A stretch of DNA of 64,000 bases from Pseudomonas syringae (GTDB lineage: Bacteria > Pseudomonadota > Gammaproteobacteria > Pseudomonadales > Pseudomonadaceae): the NCBI RefSeq assembly GCF_021605415.1, contig NZ_WKEQ01000017.1, forward strand, positions 39,856 through 103,855, given 5' to 3'. The notes below the pieces were generated by a model. The model did not search any database. It worked only from the letters and a program-made list of their open reading frames with translations, and had not been told where the DNA came from. The position numbers and the translations under genes were made by a program. Positions 1 through 9,177 of the stretch are shown piece by piece. The number at the start of each line of letters is the position of its first letter. Position 1 is the stretch's first letter.

Positions 1-1
1 G

Positions 2-130
2 ATGCATCCGGTTGGCCGTATCGGCAAGGTCGAGGAGATTGCCAGCGCCGTGCTTTACCTGTGCAGTGATGGCGCAGCGTTCACCACTGGGCATTCGCTG
101 GCTGTGGACGGTGGCGTGACGGCGTTCTGA
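2..130 (+). CDS. SDR family oxidoreductase, C-terminal end only
   Basis: The window opens inside a gene; only the last 42 residues are present and the start lies upstream. The tail contains [18 protein letters not shown] followed by a glycine-rich VDGGVTA end. This is the usual C-terminus of classical short-chain dehydrogenases/reductases (a P-x-GR-hydrophobic segment, then the conserved DGG before the end). The substrate cannot be told from this piece. A hairpin terminator follows closely, so it is the last gene of its transcript. Confidence 0.8.
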   Translation: MHPVGRIGKVEEIASAVLYLCSDGAAFTTGHSLAVDGGVTAF

Positions 131-158
131 AAAGGGCTCAGTGCTTTGCGTGAAAAAG

Positions 159-193
159 ACCTGCATCGACGCGGAATCGATGCGGGTTTTTTT
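159..193 (+). terminator. Intrinsic terminator after the SDR gene
   Basis: A stem of about ten base pairs (CCTGCATCGA pairing with TCGATGCGGG, one G-T wobble) is followed directly by a run of seven T. It lies 28 bases after the SDR stop codon. Confidence 0.8.
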
Positions 194-332
194 CTATCCG
201 TTTCAATGCCCCTTAAACCCGATAAACAATGTGTTTCAAATAGTTAGACAAGGCACTTTTGACGGTTTTATCGCACAGCCGAATCGACGTTCCTGTGATT
301 TACTGCCGCCAGCAAAACGGACAGGAGTTTGC

Positions 333-1736
333 GTGCTCATGGAATTGAGAATTGATCGACAGGCGATGGTGCCTGTCGTGCAGCAGATTGTGGAAGGACT
401 GACTGACTGGATCCAACAGGGCGAAGTGCCCCCGGCCACGCGCCTGCCTTCCGTGCGGCACATCGCGCGTTGCAATTTGCTCAGTCAATCGTGTGTGGTG
501 GAGGCATGCGAACGTCTGGTCGCACAGGGCATTCTGGCGTCCCGCCAGGGTGCCGGATTCATGGTCGCCGCAGCGGCGGGGCATCGCCAACACGCCATTC
601 AGCCGGACTGTACAACGGCGCAACCCTGGTGCCCCGAAGCCTGCGAACTGGCTGCCGGGTTGCGATTGGGCAGCGGCAACTTGCCTGAGAGTTGGCGCGA
701 GTCCGACGACCTGAGCTACGCGATTCGTCAGGTGGCACGCACCGATATGGCCGGTCTGTTCAACTACGGCTCACCGTTGGGATTGCCCGTATTGCGCGAG
801 CAAATAGCCCGGCGTCTGAGCTCACTGAGCATCGATGTCGGCAACTTACAGATTCTGACTACAGCCGGGGCCAGTCATGGGCTGGATCTGATCGTGCGTA
901 CCTTGTTCAAGGCCGGAGATTGTGTGGTAGTGGAAACCCCTGGGTACACGCCACTGTTCGAGCTTCTGCGCCTGCACGGTGTGCGAATGCTGGAAGTGCG
1001 TCGGACGCCGAAAGGGCCGGATCTCGAGGCGCTCGAAGCCGTGTTGCGCCAATACCGGCCGAAGGCGTTATTCATCAACAGTCATCACCACAATCCAACC
1101 GGCAGTTGCCTGACCCCGACGGTGGCGCAACGGTTGCTGCAATTGAGCCGGACTTACGAGGTGCGACTGATCGAGGACGATGTCTACGCCGATCTGCACA
1201 ATGGCAGCGGCGTGCGTCTGGCCGCGCTGGATGATGAAGGCCGGGTAATTTACGTCGGCAGTTTTTCGAAAACCCTCAGCAGTTCGTTGCGGGTCGGTTT
1301 TGTGGCGGCCGACAGTGAGTTAGTGGCGCGTCTGGCCCGGGTCAAGATGATCAGCAGTCTGGGTACTTCAAGTTTTAACGAGGCTGTATTGGCATCACTG
1401 CTGACCAGCGGAGCATACCGCAAACTGGTGCAGCGACTGCGGCAACGGTTGAACACTGAACGCGCGGCAGCCTTGCAGGCACTGGAGGATGCCGATTGGG
1501 AAGTGTTCGGTAAACCCACGGGGGGGCTGTTCATCTGGGCGCGTTCACCCCAGGCCGATCAGGCACGCCTGCAACGGCATGCCCAAGTGTGCGGTGTATT
1601 GCTTTCACCGTCGGCGGCGTTCAGTCCCAGCGGAGAAAGTTGTGACTGGCAGCGTATCAATGTCGCTTATGCATGCGATGCGCGAGCGCGGCGTTTTTTT
1701 CGGGCCAGTCTTGCAGATCGACCTCGGCCATCCTGA
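333..1736 (+). CDS. MocR-type regulator: GntR winged helix fused to PLP-dependent aminotransferase domain
   Basis: About 467 residues. Residues ~5-75 form a GntR-type winged helix (TRLPSVRHIA...SCVVEACERLVAQGIL). The rest is a fold-type I aminotransferase domain with NPTG (SHHHNPTGS) and the PLP lysine motif SFSKTLSSSLRVG. This is the architecture of MocR regulators such as PdxR and GabR, in which the aminotransferase domain senses PLP or an amino compound. Start choice: GTG at 333 lies 5 bases after AGGAG; an ATG at 339 in the same frame is the alternative. No adjacent target gene is obvious, so the regulated pathway is unknown. Confidence 0.85.
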   Translation: MLMELRIDRQAMVPVVQQIVEGLTDWIQQGEVPPATRLPSVRHIARCNLLSQSCVVEACERLVAQGILASRQGAGFMVAAAAGHRQHAIQPDCTTAQPWCPEACELAAGLRLGSGNLPESWRESDDLSYAIRQVARTDMAGLFNYGSPLGLPVLREQIARRLSSLSIDVGNLQILTTAGASHGLDLIVRTLFKAGDCVVVETPGYTPLFELLRLHGVRMLEVRRTPKGPDLEALEAVLRQYRPKALFINSHHHNPTGSCLTPTVAQRLLQLSRTYEVRLIEDDVYADLHNGSGVRLAALDDEGRVIYVGSFSKTLSSSLRVGFVAADSELVARLARVKMISSLGTSSFNEAVLASLLTSGAYRKLVQRLRQRLNTERAAALQALEDADWEVFGKPTGGLFIWARSPQADQARLQRHAQVCGVLLSPSAAFSPSGESCDWQRINVAYACDARARRFFRASLADRPRPS

Positions 1737-1844
1737 AAACGACGTGAGCGTAGCTTTTTGCCATTATTCCGACGCCGGAGACTTGTGCTGGTTCCTGGCC
1801 GTTGCGAATCTCCGTACACAAACTTTGGCAGGGGACTAGGCGCA

Positions 1845-3812
1845 ATGATTTCAGCCGTGCAAGGACGTTTTGCCAACCTCGGTATGGCGAAAAAACTGGG
1901 TGTCGGGTTTGTGCTCGTTTTACTGTTGACCGCATTGGTGGCAGCCATTGGCGTCTGGTCGCTGCAGGCCATCAGTCAGCGATTCGATGGACTCAAACAG
2001 ATGTCATTTCTGCACAGCGACCTTCTCAAGGTGCGGTTGCTGGAACAGGACTACGCGTTGCACGGTAATCCGAAAACCGTCGATGCCTTGCGTGAAGGCG
2101 TCGACGGCCTGATCGCGCAAGCCAGTCTGCTCAAAACTCGATCGCCGGCTAATGTGCCGGTGATGAGTGACGTCGAACAGTCCCTTGCCGCCTACCGTAA
2201 GGCATTCGACGAGTTTGTTTCCCTGACGCAAGCCAAGGATCTGGCTCTGGAAATGGCCAGTTGGTCGGTGTCCAGCGTGGCCAACAATCTCGATGTATTG
2301 CAGGCCGGGCTGGCCGATGATGGTGCCTACACCTTGAAAGAAACCGAGGGCAAGGACGGCTCGCAATTCGTCGAGCAGGCCAGCCAGGTCAGTCAGGTTT
2401 CGCAATTGATGCTGCAAGCCATGAATGAAGCGCGGATGCGTCTGGATCAGAGTCGCAAGGGCAATGCCGACGAGTCCGCCAAGGGCGAAATTGAACAGGC
2501 AGCCCAGGCCAAGTCCGGGGCCGAAGCGCTCAAAGGCGTGGTCAAGGACGAAGGCTATCTGACCGTGCTCAATGAAGTGTCCGGGCACATCGCGGGGTTC
2601 AACGACAAACTCGCCGAGTACACCGGGCTGCTCGCGCAGGAAAAAACCGTCTACGAACAACTGCATCAGCGCGCGGCCCAAGTGGTCGAGCGGGTCGATC
2701 AGGCTTACGTCGCCGAAGATGCTGCCATGCAAGTGGAGTTGAAGAAAAACTCGGTGCTGATCATTGGTTCTTCGGCTCTGGCGTTATTGGTCGGGTTGGC
2801 GGCGGCGTGGGTGATTACCCGCTTGGTCGTCGCGCCGCTGCGCCGTGTGATCGAGGTCGCGCGGCAAATTGCTGCCGGTGACTTGAGTGGCACCATTGAG
2901 GTGACGCGCCGGGACGAAATCGGCCAGTTGATGCTGGCCATGCAGCAGATGGGCGCAGGGCTGAGCAGTATCGTCAGCGGACTGCAGGCGGGTATCGAGC
3001 AACTGGCGAGTTCGGCGCAGTCGCTGTCGGCGGTGACGGAGCAGACCAATCTTGAGGTCAGCAGCCAGAAAGAAGAAACCGAGCAGGTCGCCACGGCGAT
3101 GAATCAGATGACCGCCACCGTTCACGACGTGGCGCGCAATGCTGAAGAGGCTGCGCTGGCGGCGCAGACGGCTGACGGAAAAGTCGAGAGCGGTCAGCAA
3201 GTGGTGCGCCAGAGCATGGCACGCATTGAGCAATTGGCGGATTCGGCGACATCGGCCAGTTCGAGCATTGAAAGCCTGAGTGCGGAAATCCAGAACATCG
3301 GTACGGTGCTTGAGGTGATCAAGAGCGTTGCCGAGCAAACCAACCTGTTGGCGCTCAATGCCGCGATTGAAGCCGCCCGGGCGGGGGAGCAGGGCAGAGG
3401 CTTTGCTGTGGTGGCCGACGAGGTGCGGGCGTTGGCGCGACGTACGCAGCAATCGACCGAGGAAATCGAGCGGTTGGTCAGCGCTTTGCGTTCGGCGGCG
3501 CATTCGTCGGTGCAGCAGATCAAAGGCAGCGGTGAGTTGGTGAAGCTGGCGGTGGCTGATGCGTTGCAGACGGAAAGTGCGCTGGGGAGTATTGCAGCGG
3601 CGGTTTCGTTGATTCAGCAGATGAATCAGCAGATTGCTGCGGCTGCCGAGGAGCAGAGTTCGGTGGCCGAGGAGATTAATCGCAGCGTGACGAGTATTCG
3701 GGCGAGTGCGGATCAGTCTTCTGTTGCGATGCGGGGGAATGCGGCGTCGAGTATTGAGTTGGCACAGTTGGGAGGGGAGTTGCGGGGGATGGTTGGGCAT
3801 TTTCGCATTTGA
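1845..3812 (+). CDS. Methyl-accepting chemotaxis protein with a helical periplasmic ligand domain
   Basis: 655 residues. A membrane segment at ~18-40 ([18 protein letters not shown]) and another at ~303-328 bracket a periplasmic, almost purely helical region of about 260 residues. That length and composition fit the helical bimodular (HBM) sensor class of Pseudomonas receptors rather than PAS-like dCache domains. A HAMP linker (~329-380) and the signalling hairpin follow, with the invariant tip [20 protein letters not shown] at ~495-515. The ATG at 1845 was chosen because the upstream in-frame extension is arginine-rich and puts no sensible signal before the membrane helix. Known HBM receptors bind TCA-cycle acids or amines; the ligand here is not predictable. 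No C-terminal CheR-docking pentapeptide is seen. Confidence 0.92.
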   Translation: MISAVQGRFANLGMAKKLGVGFVLVLLLTALVAAIGVWSLQAISQRFDGLKQMSFLHSDLLKVRLLEQDYALHGNPKTVDALREGVDGLIAQASLLKTRSPANVPVMSDVEQSLAAYRKAFDEFVSLTQAKDLALEMASWSVSSVANNLDVLQAGLADDGAYTLKETEGKDGSQFVEQASQVSQVSQLMLQAMNEARMRLDQSRKGNADESAKGEIEQAAQAKSGAEALKGVVKDEGYLTVLNEVSGHIAGFNDKLAEYTGLLAQEKTVYEQLHQRAAQVVERVDQAYVAEDAAMQVELKKNSVLIIGSSALALLVGLAAAWVITRLVVAPLRRVIEVARQIAAGDLSGTIEVTRRDEIGQLMLAMQQMGAGLSSIVSGLQAGIEQLASSAQSLSAVTEQTNLEVSSQKEETEQVATAMNQMTATVHDVARNAEEAALAAQTADGKVESGQQVVRQSMARIEQLADSATSASSSIESLSAEIQNIGTVLEVIKSVAEQTNLLALNAAIEAARAGEQGRGFAVVADEVRALARRTQQSTEEIERLVSALRSAAHSSVQQIKGSGELVKLAVADALQTESALGSIAAAVSLIQQMNQQIAAAAEEQSSVAEEINRSVTSIRASADQSSVAMRGNAASSIELAQLGGELRGMVGHFRI

Positions 3813-3824
3813 TTTTTTTCTTTG

Positions 3825-3992
3825 ACCTTGGCCGCCTCTGGGCCGACCAGGTTCTGGTTCGATGGCGGCCTTACAATCGACCGAATTAATTTCGGGTGTA
3901 CTTGATCGTTCCCACGCTCGGCGTGGGGATGCAGCCGGGACGCTCTGCGTTCCGGGCCCGGCGAAACCTCCTGTTGGAGCTGCCGCAGGCTG
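3825..3992. repeat. Composite dispersed Pseudomonas repeat
   Basis: The stretch holds several short elements that recur at 57.2-57.64 kb: a CTTGGC-GGCC...GGGCCGACCA hairpin, ATTTCGGG-GTACTTGATCGTTCC, a CACGCT/GCGTGG palindrome, GGGACGCTC-GCGTTCC, and a TGCCGCAGGCTGCGATC segment. It is noncoding and sits between convergent genes. These are extragenic repeats of the kind scattered through Pseudomonas genomes. Confidence 0.75.
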
Positions 3993-4027
3993 CGATCCTT
4001 TGATCTTCGGTTCTGGCGATTCAGGCA

Positions 4028-4052
4028 ATAAAAAACCACCTCTCGGTGGCTT
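4028..4052 (-). terminator. Intrinsic terminator for the reverse-strand gene ending at 4072
   Basis: Read on the reverse strand, GCCACC-GAGA-GGTGG is followed by six T. It lies about 20 bases beyond the stop codon. Confidence 0.8.
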
Positions 4053-4071
4053 CTCATCGCAACACTATCAA

Positions 4072-4842
4072 TCAGTCGTAAATCACCCGTTTCTTCCAGT
4101 CCGCGTCTGCCTCGACATCTTTGAGGCCGCTGGTCAGTTGATTTTCTTCGCCTTCGACCGGGGCGATTTTGTCCATCACTTGGGCGTTCGCGCGGGCGAG
4201 GAGTTTTTCCAGGTATTCCAGTTGTTCGGCGTAGATCTGCGGCTCCTGCTGTTTGCGCAGGTATTGCACGCCGCGCTCGAAGGCGAGGCGGGCCTGGCCG
4301 GGTTGGTTTTGTTGCAGGGCGTGCTGGCCGAGGTTGTTGAAGAACTCGATGTGCAGCAGCACCAGGATGTGGCGGACTTCGCGTATCCAGTGTTTGGCTT
4401 CGTTCGGGGGCAGGAAACCATCCTGGGCGGCGCGGGTGATTTGGCCGTGCAAGGCTTCGAGGAGGAAGCGCACGTCCTTGGCTTTGGCTTCGGTCTGGAT
4501 CGGTGCCGGCGGGTTATTGACCGGGATCGACTCGCCCTGGGCAACCAGTGCGCTCAGTTCGGTAATGCGAGCCTTGGTCATGGCGCTGGTTTTTTCCAGG
4601 TTGAGCAGGCGCTGGCAGACATTCAGTTCCAGGCGTGTGAGCAGCAGCTTCAGCCCCGGGGTCATGAACTGGCCGGGGAAGGTTTCGGTGAGTTCACCGC
4701 AGCGGCGCAGCCGGTCGTTAAGTTCGACCTTGGTGCGGGTCTTCTCCAGTTTGTTGTTTTCCACCACATGGTTCATGTAGCCAATGGCGATCAGTAGTGC
4801 GATCCCGACTATAACCAGCAGGGTGATCATGAGTGGTGTCAC
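4072..4842 (-). CDS. Membrane-anchored protein of unknown function
   Basis: 256 residues. One hydrophobic segment at ~6-22 (ITLLVIVGIALLIAIGY) anchors a largely charged helical domain on one side of the inner membrane; the basic and acidic helices that follow suggest coiled-coil or TPR-like packing (for example HALQQNQPGQARLAFERGVQYL near residue 190). A GTG start at 4842 is preferred because AAGAGG lies 8 bases upstream; the open frame extends further to 4950 without a ribosome site. I do not recognise a family beyond conserved pseudomonad protein. It is a single-gene unit with its own terminator. Confidence 0.7.
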   Translation of the reverse strand: MTPLMITLLVIVGIALLIAIGYMNHVVENNKLEKTRTKVELNDRLRRCGELTETFPGQFMTPGLKLLLTRLELNVCQRLLNLEKTSAMTKARITELSALVAQGESIPVNNPPAPIQTEAKAKDVRFLLEALHGQITRAAQDGFLPPNEAKHWIREVRHILVLLHIEFFNNLGQHALQQNQPGQARLAFERGVQYLRKQQEPQIYAEQLEYLEKLLARANAQVMDKIAPVEGEENQLTSGLKDVEADADWKKRVIYD

Positions 4843-5126
4843 CGGTAAGACCTCTTTATAGGGTTCGCGTACGAGTTCAGTCGCGAGGCAATTCAAGCGC
4901 CTGGCGTTTGCTCGACGTGTTGGATCGGCGTGTACATCTGTATCGGCCATCGATCCGTATATCTAAATAGTGGCGTTGGTAGTTCAAACTGCCATCACCG
5001 TGTGCGCGACTATAACGCCTTGGCGTGTGTCGGAATATAGGCGTCAAAGCCCGGACGGCGGAAAACCTCGATCCGCGCCGTAAAGCAGGGCGAAGTCATT
5101 GATTTAAATAAATTTATAACTGGGGG

Positions 5127-5155
5127 TTGACGACTTCTCAAACCATCCATAGAAT
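5127..5155 (+). promoter_or_regulatory. Sigma-70 promoter of the tRNA cluster
   Basis: TTGACG and TAGAAT hexamers are separated by 17 bases, about 60 bases upstream of the first tRNA-Glu. No other gene starts nearby on this strand. Confidence 0.75.
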
Positions 5156-5216
5156 GCGCGCCACTTGCAGCGTAAAGCACACAGCGAAACGCGGCAGGGA
5201 GTGAATGTTGTAGCGT

Positions 5217-5292
5217 GTCCCCTTCGTCTAGTGGCCTAGGACACCGCCCTTTCACGGCGGTAACAGGGGTTCGAGTCCCCTAGGGGACGCCA
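5217..5292 (+). tRNA. tRNA-Glu (anticodon TTC), copy 1
   Basis: 76 nt with acceptor GTCCCCT/AGGGGAC, anticodon stem CCGCC/GGCGG around loop CTTTCAC (anticodon TTC), TpsiC arm with GTTCGAG, and encoded CCA. First gene of a four-tRNA transcript. Confidence 0.97.
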
Positions 5293-5296
5293 ATAT

Positions 5297-5372
<76 letters not shown>

Positions 5373-5476
5373 ATTTTAAACAGCACTGCTTTCGGGCGGG
5401 GCTGAGTGAAACCAGAAACAAGTCTTCGGGCGCGGTTCTGGACACCGAAACACACACCATGTGTTCCGGGTAGCGT

Positions 5477-5552
5477 GTCCCCTTCGTCTAGTGGCCTAGG
5501 ACACCGCCCTTTCACGGCGGTAACAGGGGTTCGAGTCCCCTAGGGGACGCCA
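5477..5552 (+). tRNA. tRNA-Glu (anticodon TTC), copy 2
   Basis: Identical in sequence to copy 1 and preceded by the same short TAGCGT leader, 260 bases downstream. Encoded CCA present. Confidence 0.97.
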
Positions 5553-5555
5553 TTT

Positions 5556-5631
<76 letters not shown>

Positions 5632-5642
5632 ATTTCACAAAA

Positions 5643-5668
5643 ACGCCGCTCATTGAGCGGCGTTTTTG
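5643..5668 (+). terminator. Intrinsic terminator of the tRNA cluster
   Basis: ACGCCGCTC-ATT-GAGCGGCGT followed by five T, directly after tRNA-Gly copy 2. Confidence 0.9.
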
Positions 5669-5692
5669 TTTGTGCGTTATTTGTCACGCAAT

Positions 5693-5720
5693 AAAAAAGG
5701 ATCCGAAAAGGATCCTTTTT
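5693..5720 (-). terminator. Intrinsic terminator of the dipeptidase gene (symmetrical)
   Basis: AAGGATCC-GAAA-GGATCCTT with A/T tracts on both sides, so it could work in either direction. It sits about 20 bases beyond the reverse-strand stop at 5741. Confidence 0.75.
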
Positions 5721-5740
5721 CGTGGCTGGCGGAAATTGGC

Positions 5741-7480
5741 TCAGAGCCTCGGCAATTGCCCGATACGACCAAACATTTCCGTCACGATCTGCAGATCCAG
5801 CAGAAACTGATCAACCGTCTTGAACTCGTTGTCGGTGTGCCCGGTGTACTTGACCTCTGGTCGCGCCAGGCCAAATTGTACCCCGTTGGGCAGTTCATGA
5901 ACCGAGGTCGCGCCGGCAGAGGTGCCGAACTCATGCTTCATGCCCAGGTTTTCGCTGGCGACGGCGAGCAGAGCCTTGACCCATTCGCCTTCAGGATTGC
6001 GATACATCGGCTCGGCAATCGAGAGATCGAATGTCGATGCGATGTGGCTTGTCTTGCTCCAGGCCGCGAGTTTTTCGCTGATTTGAGATTTGAGCGCTTC
6101 GGGCGACTTGCCCTTCGGCACTCGCAGGTTGACCGCGAGCTTGAGGGTCTTGTCATCCATGCCCACGAACGTCAGTGACGCGGTCAACGGGCCCATGAAG
6201 TCATCGGCAAAACCGATACCCAATTTTTTACCCAGATAATCCAGTCCCCAGTTGTCGGCGGCATAGCGTGCGGCATCGGTGATCTGGTTGTGTTTCAGTG
6301 CGACGTTGCCGTCGAGGCTGTTGATCAACTCAAGCATTCTGGCGACCGGGTTGACGCCTGATTGCGGTTCGGAGGAGTGCGCCGATACCCCCGTAATGGT
6401 CAGTTTGACGTCCTTGCCGTCGACCTTGGCGTTCACCTCGAAGTCACCGCCATTGCGCTTGGCATACTCGTCGCCGACCTTTTGCAGGCTGGCAGCCACT
6501 TCGGAAGGTTTATCCGTGACGAATGTGGCGGCGGATGCGGACGGAATCTGGTTGGTCGCCTTGCCACCGGTCAGTGAAACGATTTCAGCACCTTGGCCTT
6601 CACCCTTGCGGACGGGGAAGTTCGCCATCACCGTGCCGTAGCCTTTCTCGGCAATCACCACCGGATAGCCGCCATCCAGCGCCAAATTGTACTCAGGCGT
6701 CGGGTTGTGTTCGAAGTAGTAGGGGATCGCGTCGCCGCTGGTTTCTTCGGTGGTATCGATCAGCAGTTTGAAGTTTCTCGCCAGCGGCAGTTTTTCTTCC
6801 TTAACGATTTTCATGGCGTATAGCGCAACCACGATGCCGTTTTTGTCATCCTCGGTGCCTCGGCCATACATGCGGTCACCGATCAGGGTGACTTTGAACG
6901 GGTCGAGGCGAGTGCCATCCTTCAACACCCAGTTTTCCGGTGTGACGGGCACCACGTCGGCATGCGCATGAATACCCACCACTTCCTTGCCGCTGCCCTC
7001 CAGGGAGATTTCATACACGCGGTTGTCGACGTTGCGGAAGTTCAGGTTGAAGGCATGGGCGAGGCTTTTGATCTTGTCGGCGATTTTGATGAATTCAGGG
7101 TTGTCGTGCTGGGCGACGCCTTCGACCTGGAATGTCGGAATTTCGACCAGTTCGCGCAGGGTCTCGGTGGCGGCTGCGCCGTATTTCACCCGTGCATAAA
7201 TGCCGAGCAGGCGATGAATTTCGTTCTGCTGTTCAGCCGACAACGTTTTGTTGTCGAGAAAACCACTGATGGCCGGGCCGAGGTTGGCGCTTTTGGCCAG
7301 ATCGTTCTTGGCCACGCCGCCCAGGAACTGCCTGAAATCGGTGACTGACGTGTCGCTGAATGTTTTGACAATGGCCGCGCTCTGTTGCTCGGTAATATTG
7401 GCTTGCGCGGACGTGGTAATCGACGAAAGTGTGGCCAGAATCACAGTAGTGGTGGCCAATTGCTTGAATGAAAAATCCAT
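5741..7480 (-). CDS. Secreted M20-family dipeptidase
   Basis: 579 residues with an N-terminal signal peptide (hydrophobic to ~25, AQA-N cleavage site), so periplasmic or exported. The M20 metallopeptidase core is clear: first zinc ligand in GIHAHADVVP, bridging Asp in YGRGTEDDKNG, catalytic Glu pair in TTEETSGD, and the late zinc His in YTGHTDNE. Spacing and length fit PepV/Sapep-like dipeptidases. The ATG at 7480 is chosen over the in-frame ATG at 7492 because AAGGA abuts the latter with no spacing. Monocistronic, with a terminator behind it. Likely cleaves short peptides for nutrition; exact specificity unknown. Confidence 0.88.
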   Translation of the reverse strand: MDFSFKQLATTTVILATLSSITTSAQANITEQQSAAIVKTFSDTSVTDFRQFLGGVAKNDLAKSANLGPAISGFLDNKTLSAEQQNEIHRLLGIYARVKYGAAATETLRELVEIPTFQVEGVAQHDNPEFIKIADKIKSLAHAFNLNFRNVDNRVYEISLEGSGKEVVGIHAHADVVPVTPENWVLKDGTRLDPFKVTLIGDRMYGRGTEDDKNGIVVALYAMKIVKEEKLPLARNFKLLIDTTEETSGDAIPYYFEHNPTPEYNLALDGGYPVVIAEKGYGTVMANFPVRKGEGQGAEIVSLTGGKATNQIPSASAATFVTDKPSEVAASLQKVGDEYAKRNGGDFEVNAKVDGKDVKLTITGVSAHSSEPQSGVNPVARMLELINSLDGNVALKHNQITDAARYAADNWGLDYLGKKLGIGFADDFMGPLTASLTFVGMDDKTLKLAVNLRVPKGKSPEALKSQISEKLAAWSKTSHIASTFDLSIAEPMYRNPEGEWVKALLAVASENLGMKHEFGTSAGATSVHELPNGVQFGLARPEVKYTGHTDNEFKTVDQFLLDLQIVTEMFGRIGQLPRL

Positions 7481-7624
7481 TGCGGAAGGCATTCCTTTGC
7501 AGGCGGTGAGTGGGAAGTGTCTGATGGAGCAGACAGAAACATTTTCAAACTAACACCATGGGACAGCGATCCGGGAGCCCCGCATGTGAGATCTGTCGCA
7601 CAGAAACGCAAAAGCGGCGCACAA

Positions 7625-7666
7625 ACGAAAAAGGCCTTCTCGTTCATTCGGGCAGGCCTTTCGTTT
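7625..7666 (-). terminator. Probable terminator of the alaX-oxygenase-lysE operon
   Basis: On the reverse strand, AGGCCT and AGGCCT arms (with flanking CGAAA/TTTCG pairing) are followed by a short T run. It lies just beyond the lysE stop. Confidence 0.55.
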
Positions 7667-7677
7667 GGGCGATGGTT

Positions 7678-8316
7678 TTACATCGACAACATCAAGCGAC
7701 CTGCGAACAGGATCAGAATCACCCCCATGCTGCGTTCGAACCAGTGGCCCATGCGCATGAACAGCGCGCGCACTTTACTGCTGGAGAAAAACAGGGCGAC
7801 GATCACAAACCACAGTGCGTTCACCGCGCACATCCACAAACCATACAGCGCCTGAATTTTCAGCGGCGTGGTGGCGCTGACAATGGTGGTGAAAATCGCG
7901 AGGAAGAACAGCGTCGCCTTAGGGTTGGTAGCGTTGGTGAAAAAACCGGTGCTGAAGGCCTTGAACAACGACTGCTCGACCGCGACGTCGTCCGGGTTCT
8001 TTTCACCTTCCAGCGCGGACTTGGGTTTGCTGCGAATCAGGCTGACACCCAGATACAAAATGTAGGCGCCGCCGACGACCTTGGCCACGGTCAGCAACCA
8101 CGGCGTGGTATGCATCAATGCACCGACACCGAGCAAGGTGTACAAAACGTGCACGGAAATCCCCGTACCGATGCCCAGCGCTGTGCAGATTCCCACCAAA
8201 CGTCCAAAGCGCACGCTCTGGCGAATGGTCACGGCGAAGTCCGGGCCGGGAGCGACCACGGCCAGAAAATGGATGGTGGCCAATGCCAGAAACTCGCCCA
8301 GGTAATTCGAAAACAT
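7678..8316 (-). CDS. LysE/RhtB-family amino acid exporter
   Basis: 212 residues with six predicted membrane helices and the family hallmark near the N-terminus (AVVAPGPDFAVTIRQSVRFGR), followed by G-rich helix 2 and TNATNPKATLFFLAIF in helix 4. LysE/RhtB proteins export amino acids (lysine, threonine, homoserine, cysteine and analogues) across the inner membrane. It is the last gene of a three-gene operon: only one base separates its start from the 2OG-oxygenase stop. That coupling suggests it exports the oxygenase's product or substrate. Confidence 0.92.
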   Translation of the reverse strand: MFSNYLGEFLALATIHFLAVVAPGPDFAVTIRQSVRFGRLVGICTALGIGTGISVHVLYTLLGVGALMHTTPWLLTVAKVVGGAYILYLGVSLIRSKPKSALEGEKNPDDVAVEQSLFKAFSTGFFTNATNPKATLFFLAIFTTIVSATTPLKIQALYGLWMCAVNALWFVIVALFFSSSKVRALFMRMGHWFERSMGVILILFAGRLMLSM

Positions 8317-8317
8317 C

Positions 8318-9088
8318 TCAGCTCCAGAAAGTCAGGGGTGAAGCGTTGCCGCGATAGCCGACAAAGAAGGAAAGACTCAACCGTGGATCTGCCACGCCCG
8401 GTGTCACCGAGTGCATGCGGCGCGAATTGAACATGATGAAATCCCCCGGATCCGGACGAACCTCCAAGGCTGGAGGGCCGAGTAAGGTCGGGTCAATGCC
8501 ATAGCTGTCGCCGCGCATTTCATCGAACTGATCCGGTGAAATGTCGTCGTTCCACATTTGCAACGCGCCGCCCTCGGTCGGCATGTTCAGGTACACGTTG
8601 CAGGCGAATTGCGCCTCCAGGCTGCGCGCCTGAAAACTGTCCGGGGCGTCCTTGGCGAAAATGTCGTGGTGGGCGAGGAAGCACACGTCGGGTTTCACCA
8701 CGCGCGAAAGCCCGACATACATTTTGCGTCCGTACAGATTCTCTAGATGGGCGCCGGCCGGCCAGGACTCGTCGAGCATGCAGCGCAAGGTATCGACCGG
8801 TGATGAATAAGGCGCACAACGGTTACGCAATTCAGCGATGTTGCGAGTGGCGCGCTCGAAGTAATCCTCGATCAGCAGTGGCTGGTTTTCCGCCTCGTAA
8901 AACGCCATGCCGATGCGACCGATACTCGGTGCATTGATATAGCCTTCAAAGCCCGGCGCGAGGATCTTGTCGCCCAACTGGATCGCTTGCGTCGGGGGCA
9001 AGAAGCCTTTGACGCGAATGGCGAGGATTTCATCGTTGGCGAGTTTTTTTATGCACGTCTCATCGAGACGCTCGACATCCAGCATCAT
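8318..9088 (-). CDS. 2-oxoglutarate/Fe(II)-dependent oxygenase
   Basis: 256 residues. The facial triad is visible as FLAHHDIFAKD (HxD-type) in the middle and MHSVTPG towards the C-terminus, with the 2OG-binding Arg in DPRLSLSFFVG; PDPGDFIMFNSRRMHSV is the typical strand before the distal His. The fold is a double-stranded beta helix hydroxylase. It lies between an AlaX editing enzyme and a LysE exporter, which favours a free amino acid as substrate, but this is inference. Translation starts at ATG 9088 with only a weak GGAT ribosome site 9 bases upstream. Confidence 0.85.
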   Translation of the reverse strand: MMLDVERLDETCIKKLANDEILAIRVKGFLPPTQAIQLGDKILAPGFEGYINAPSIGRIGMAFYEAENQPLLIEDYFERATRNIAELRNRCAPYSSPVDTLRCMLDESWPAGAHLENLYGRKMYVGLSRVVKPDVCFLAHHDIFAKDAPDSFQARSLEAQFACNVYLNMPTEGGALQMWNDDISPDQFDEMRGDSYGIDPTLLGPPALEVRPDPGDFIMFNSRRMHSVTPGVADPRLSLSFFVGYRGNASPLTFWS

Positions 9089-9177
9089 GGTGTTAGATCC
9101 ATCTATCGATTAGTCAACGGAGTCGACGAGTCCGGCTCCCTGGCATTGGACGATGCGCGAGGCACCGGCCGAAATCT

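Noticed and set aside
2784..4028. Reverse open frame of 414 codons over the chemoreceptor end
   Set aside because: His/Arg-rich shadow of the conserved signalling domain; runs into a dispersed repeat.
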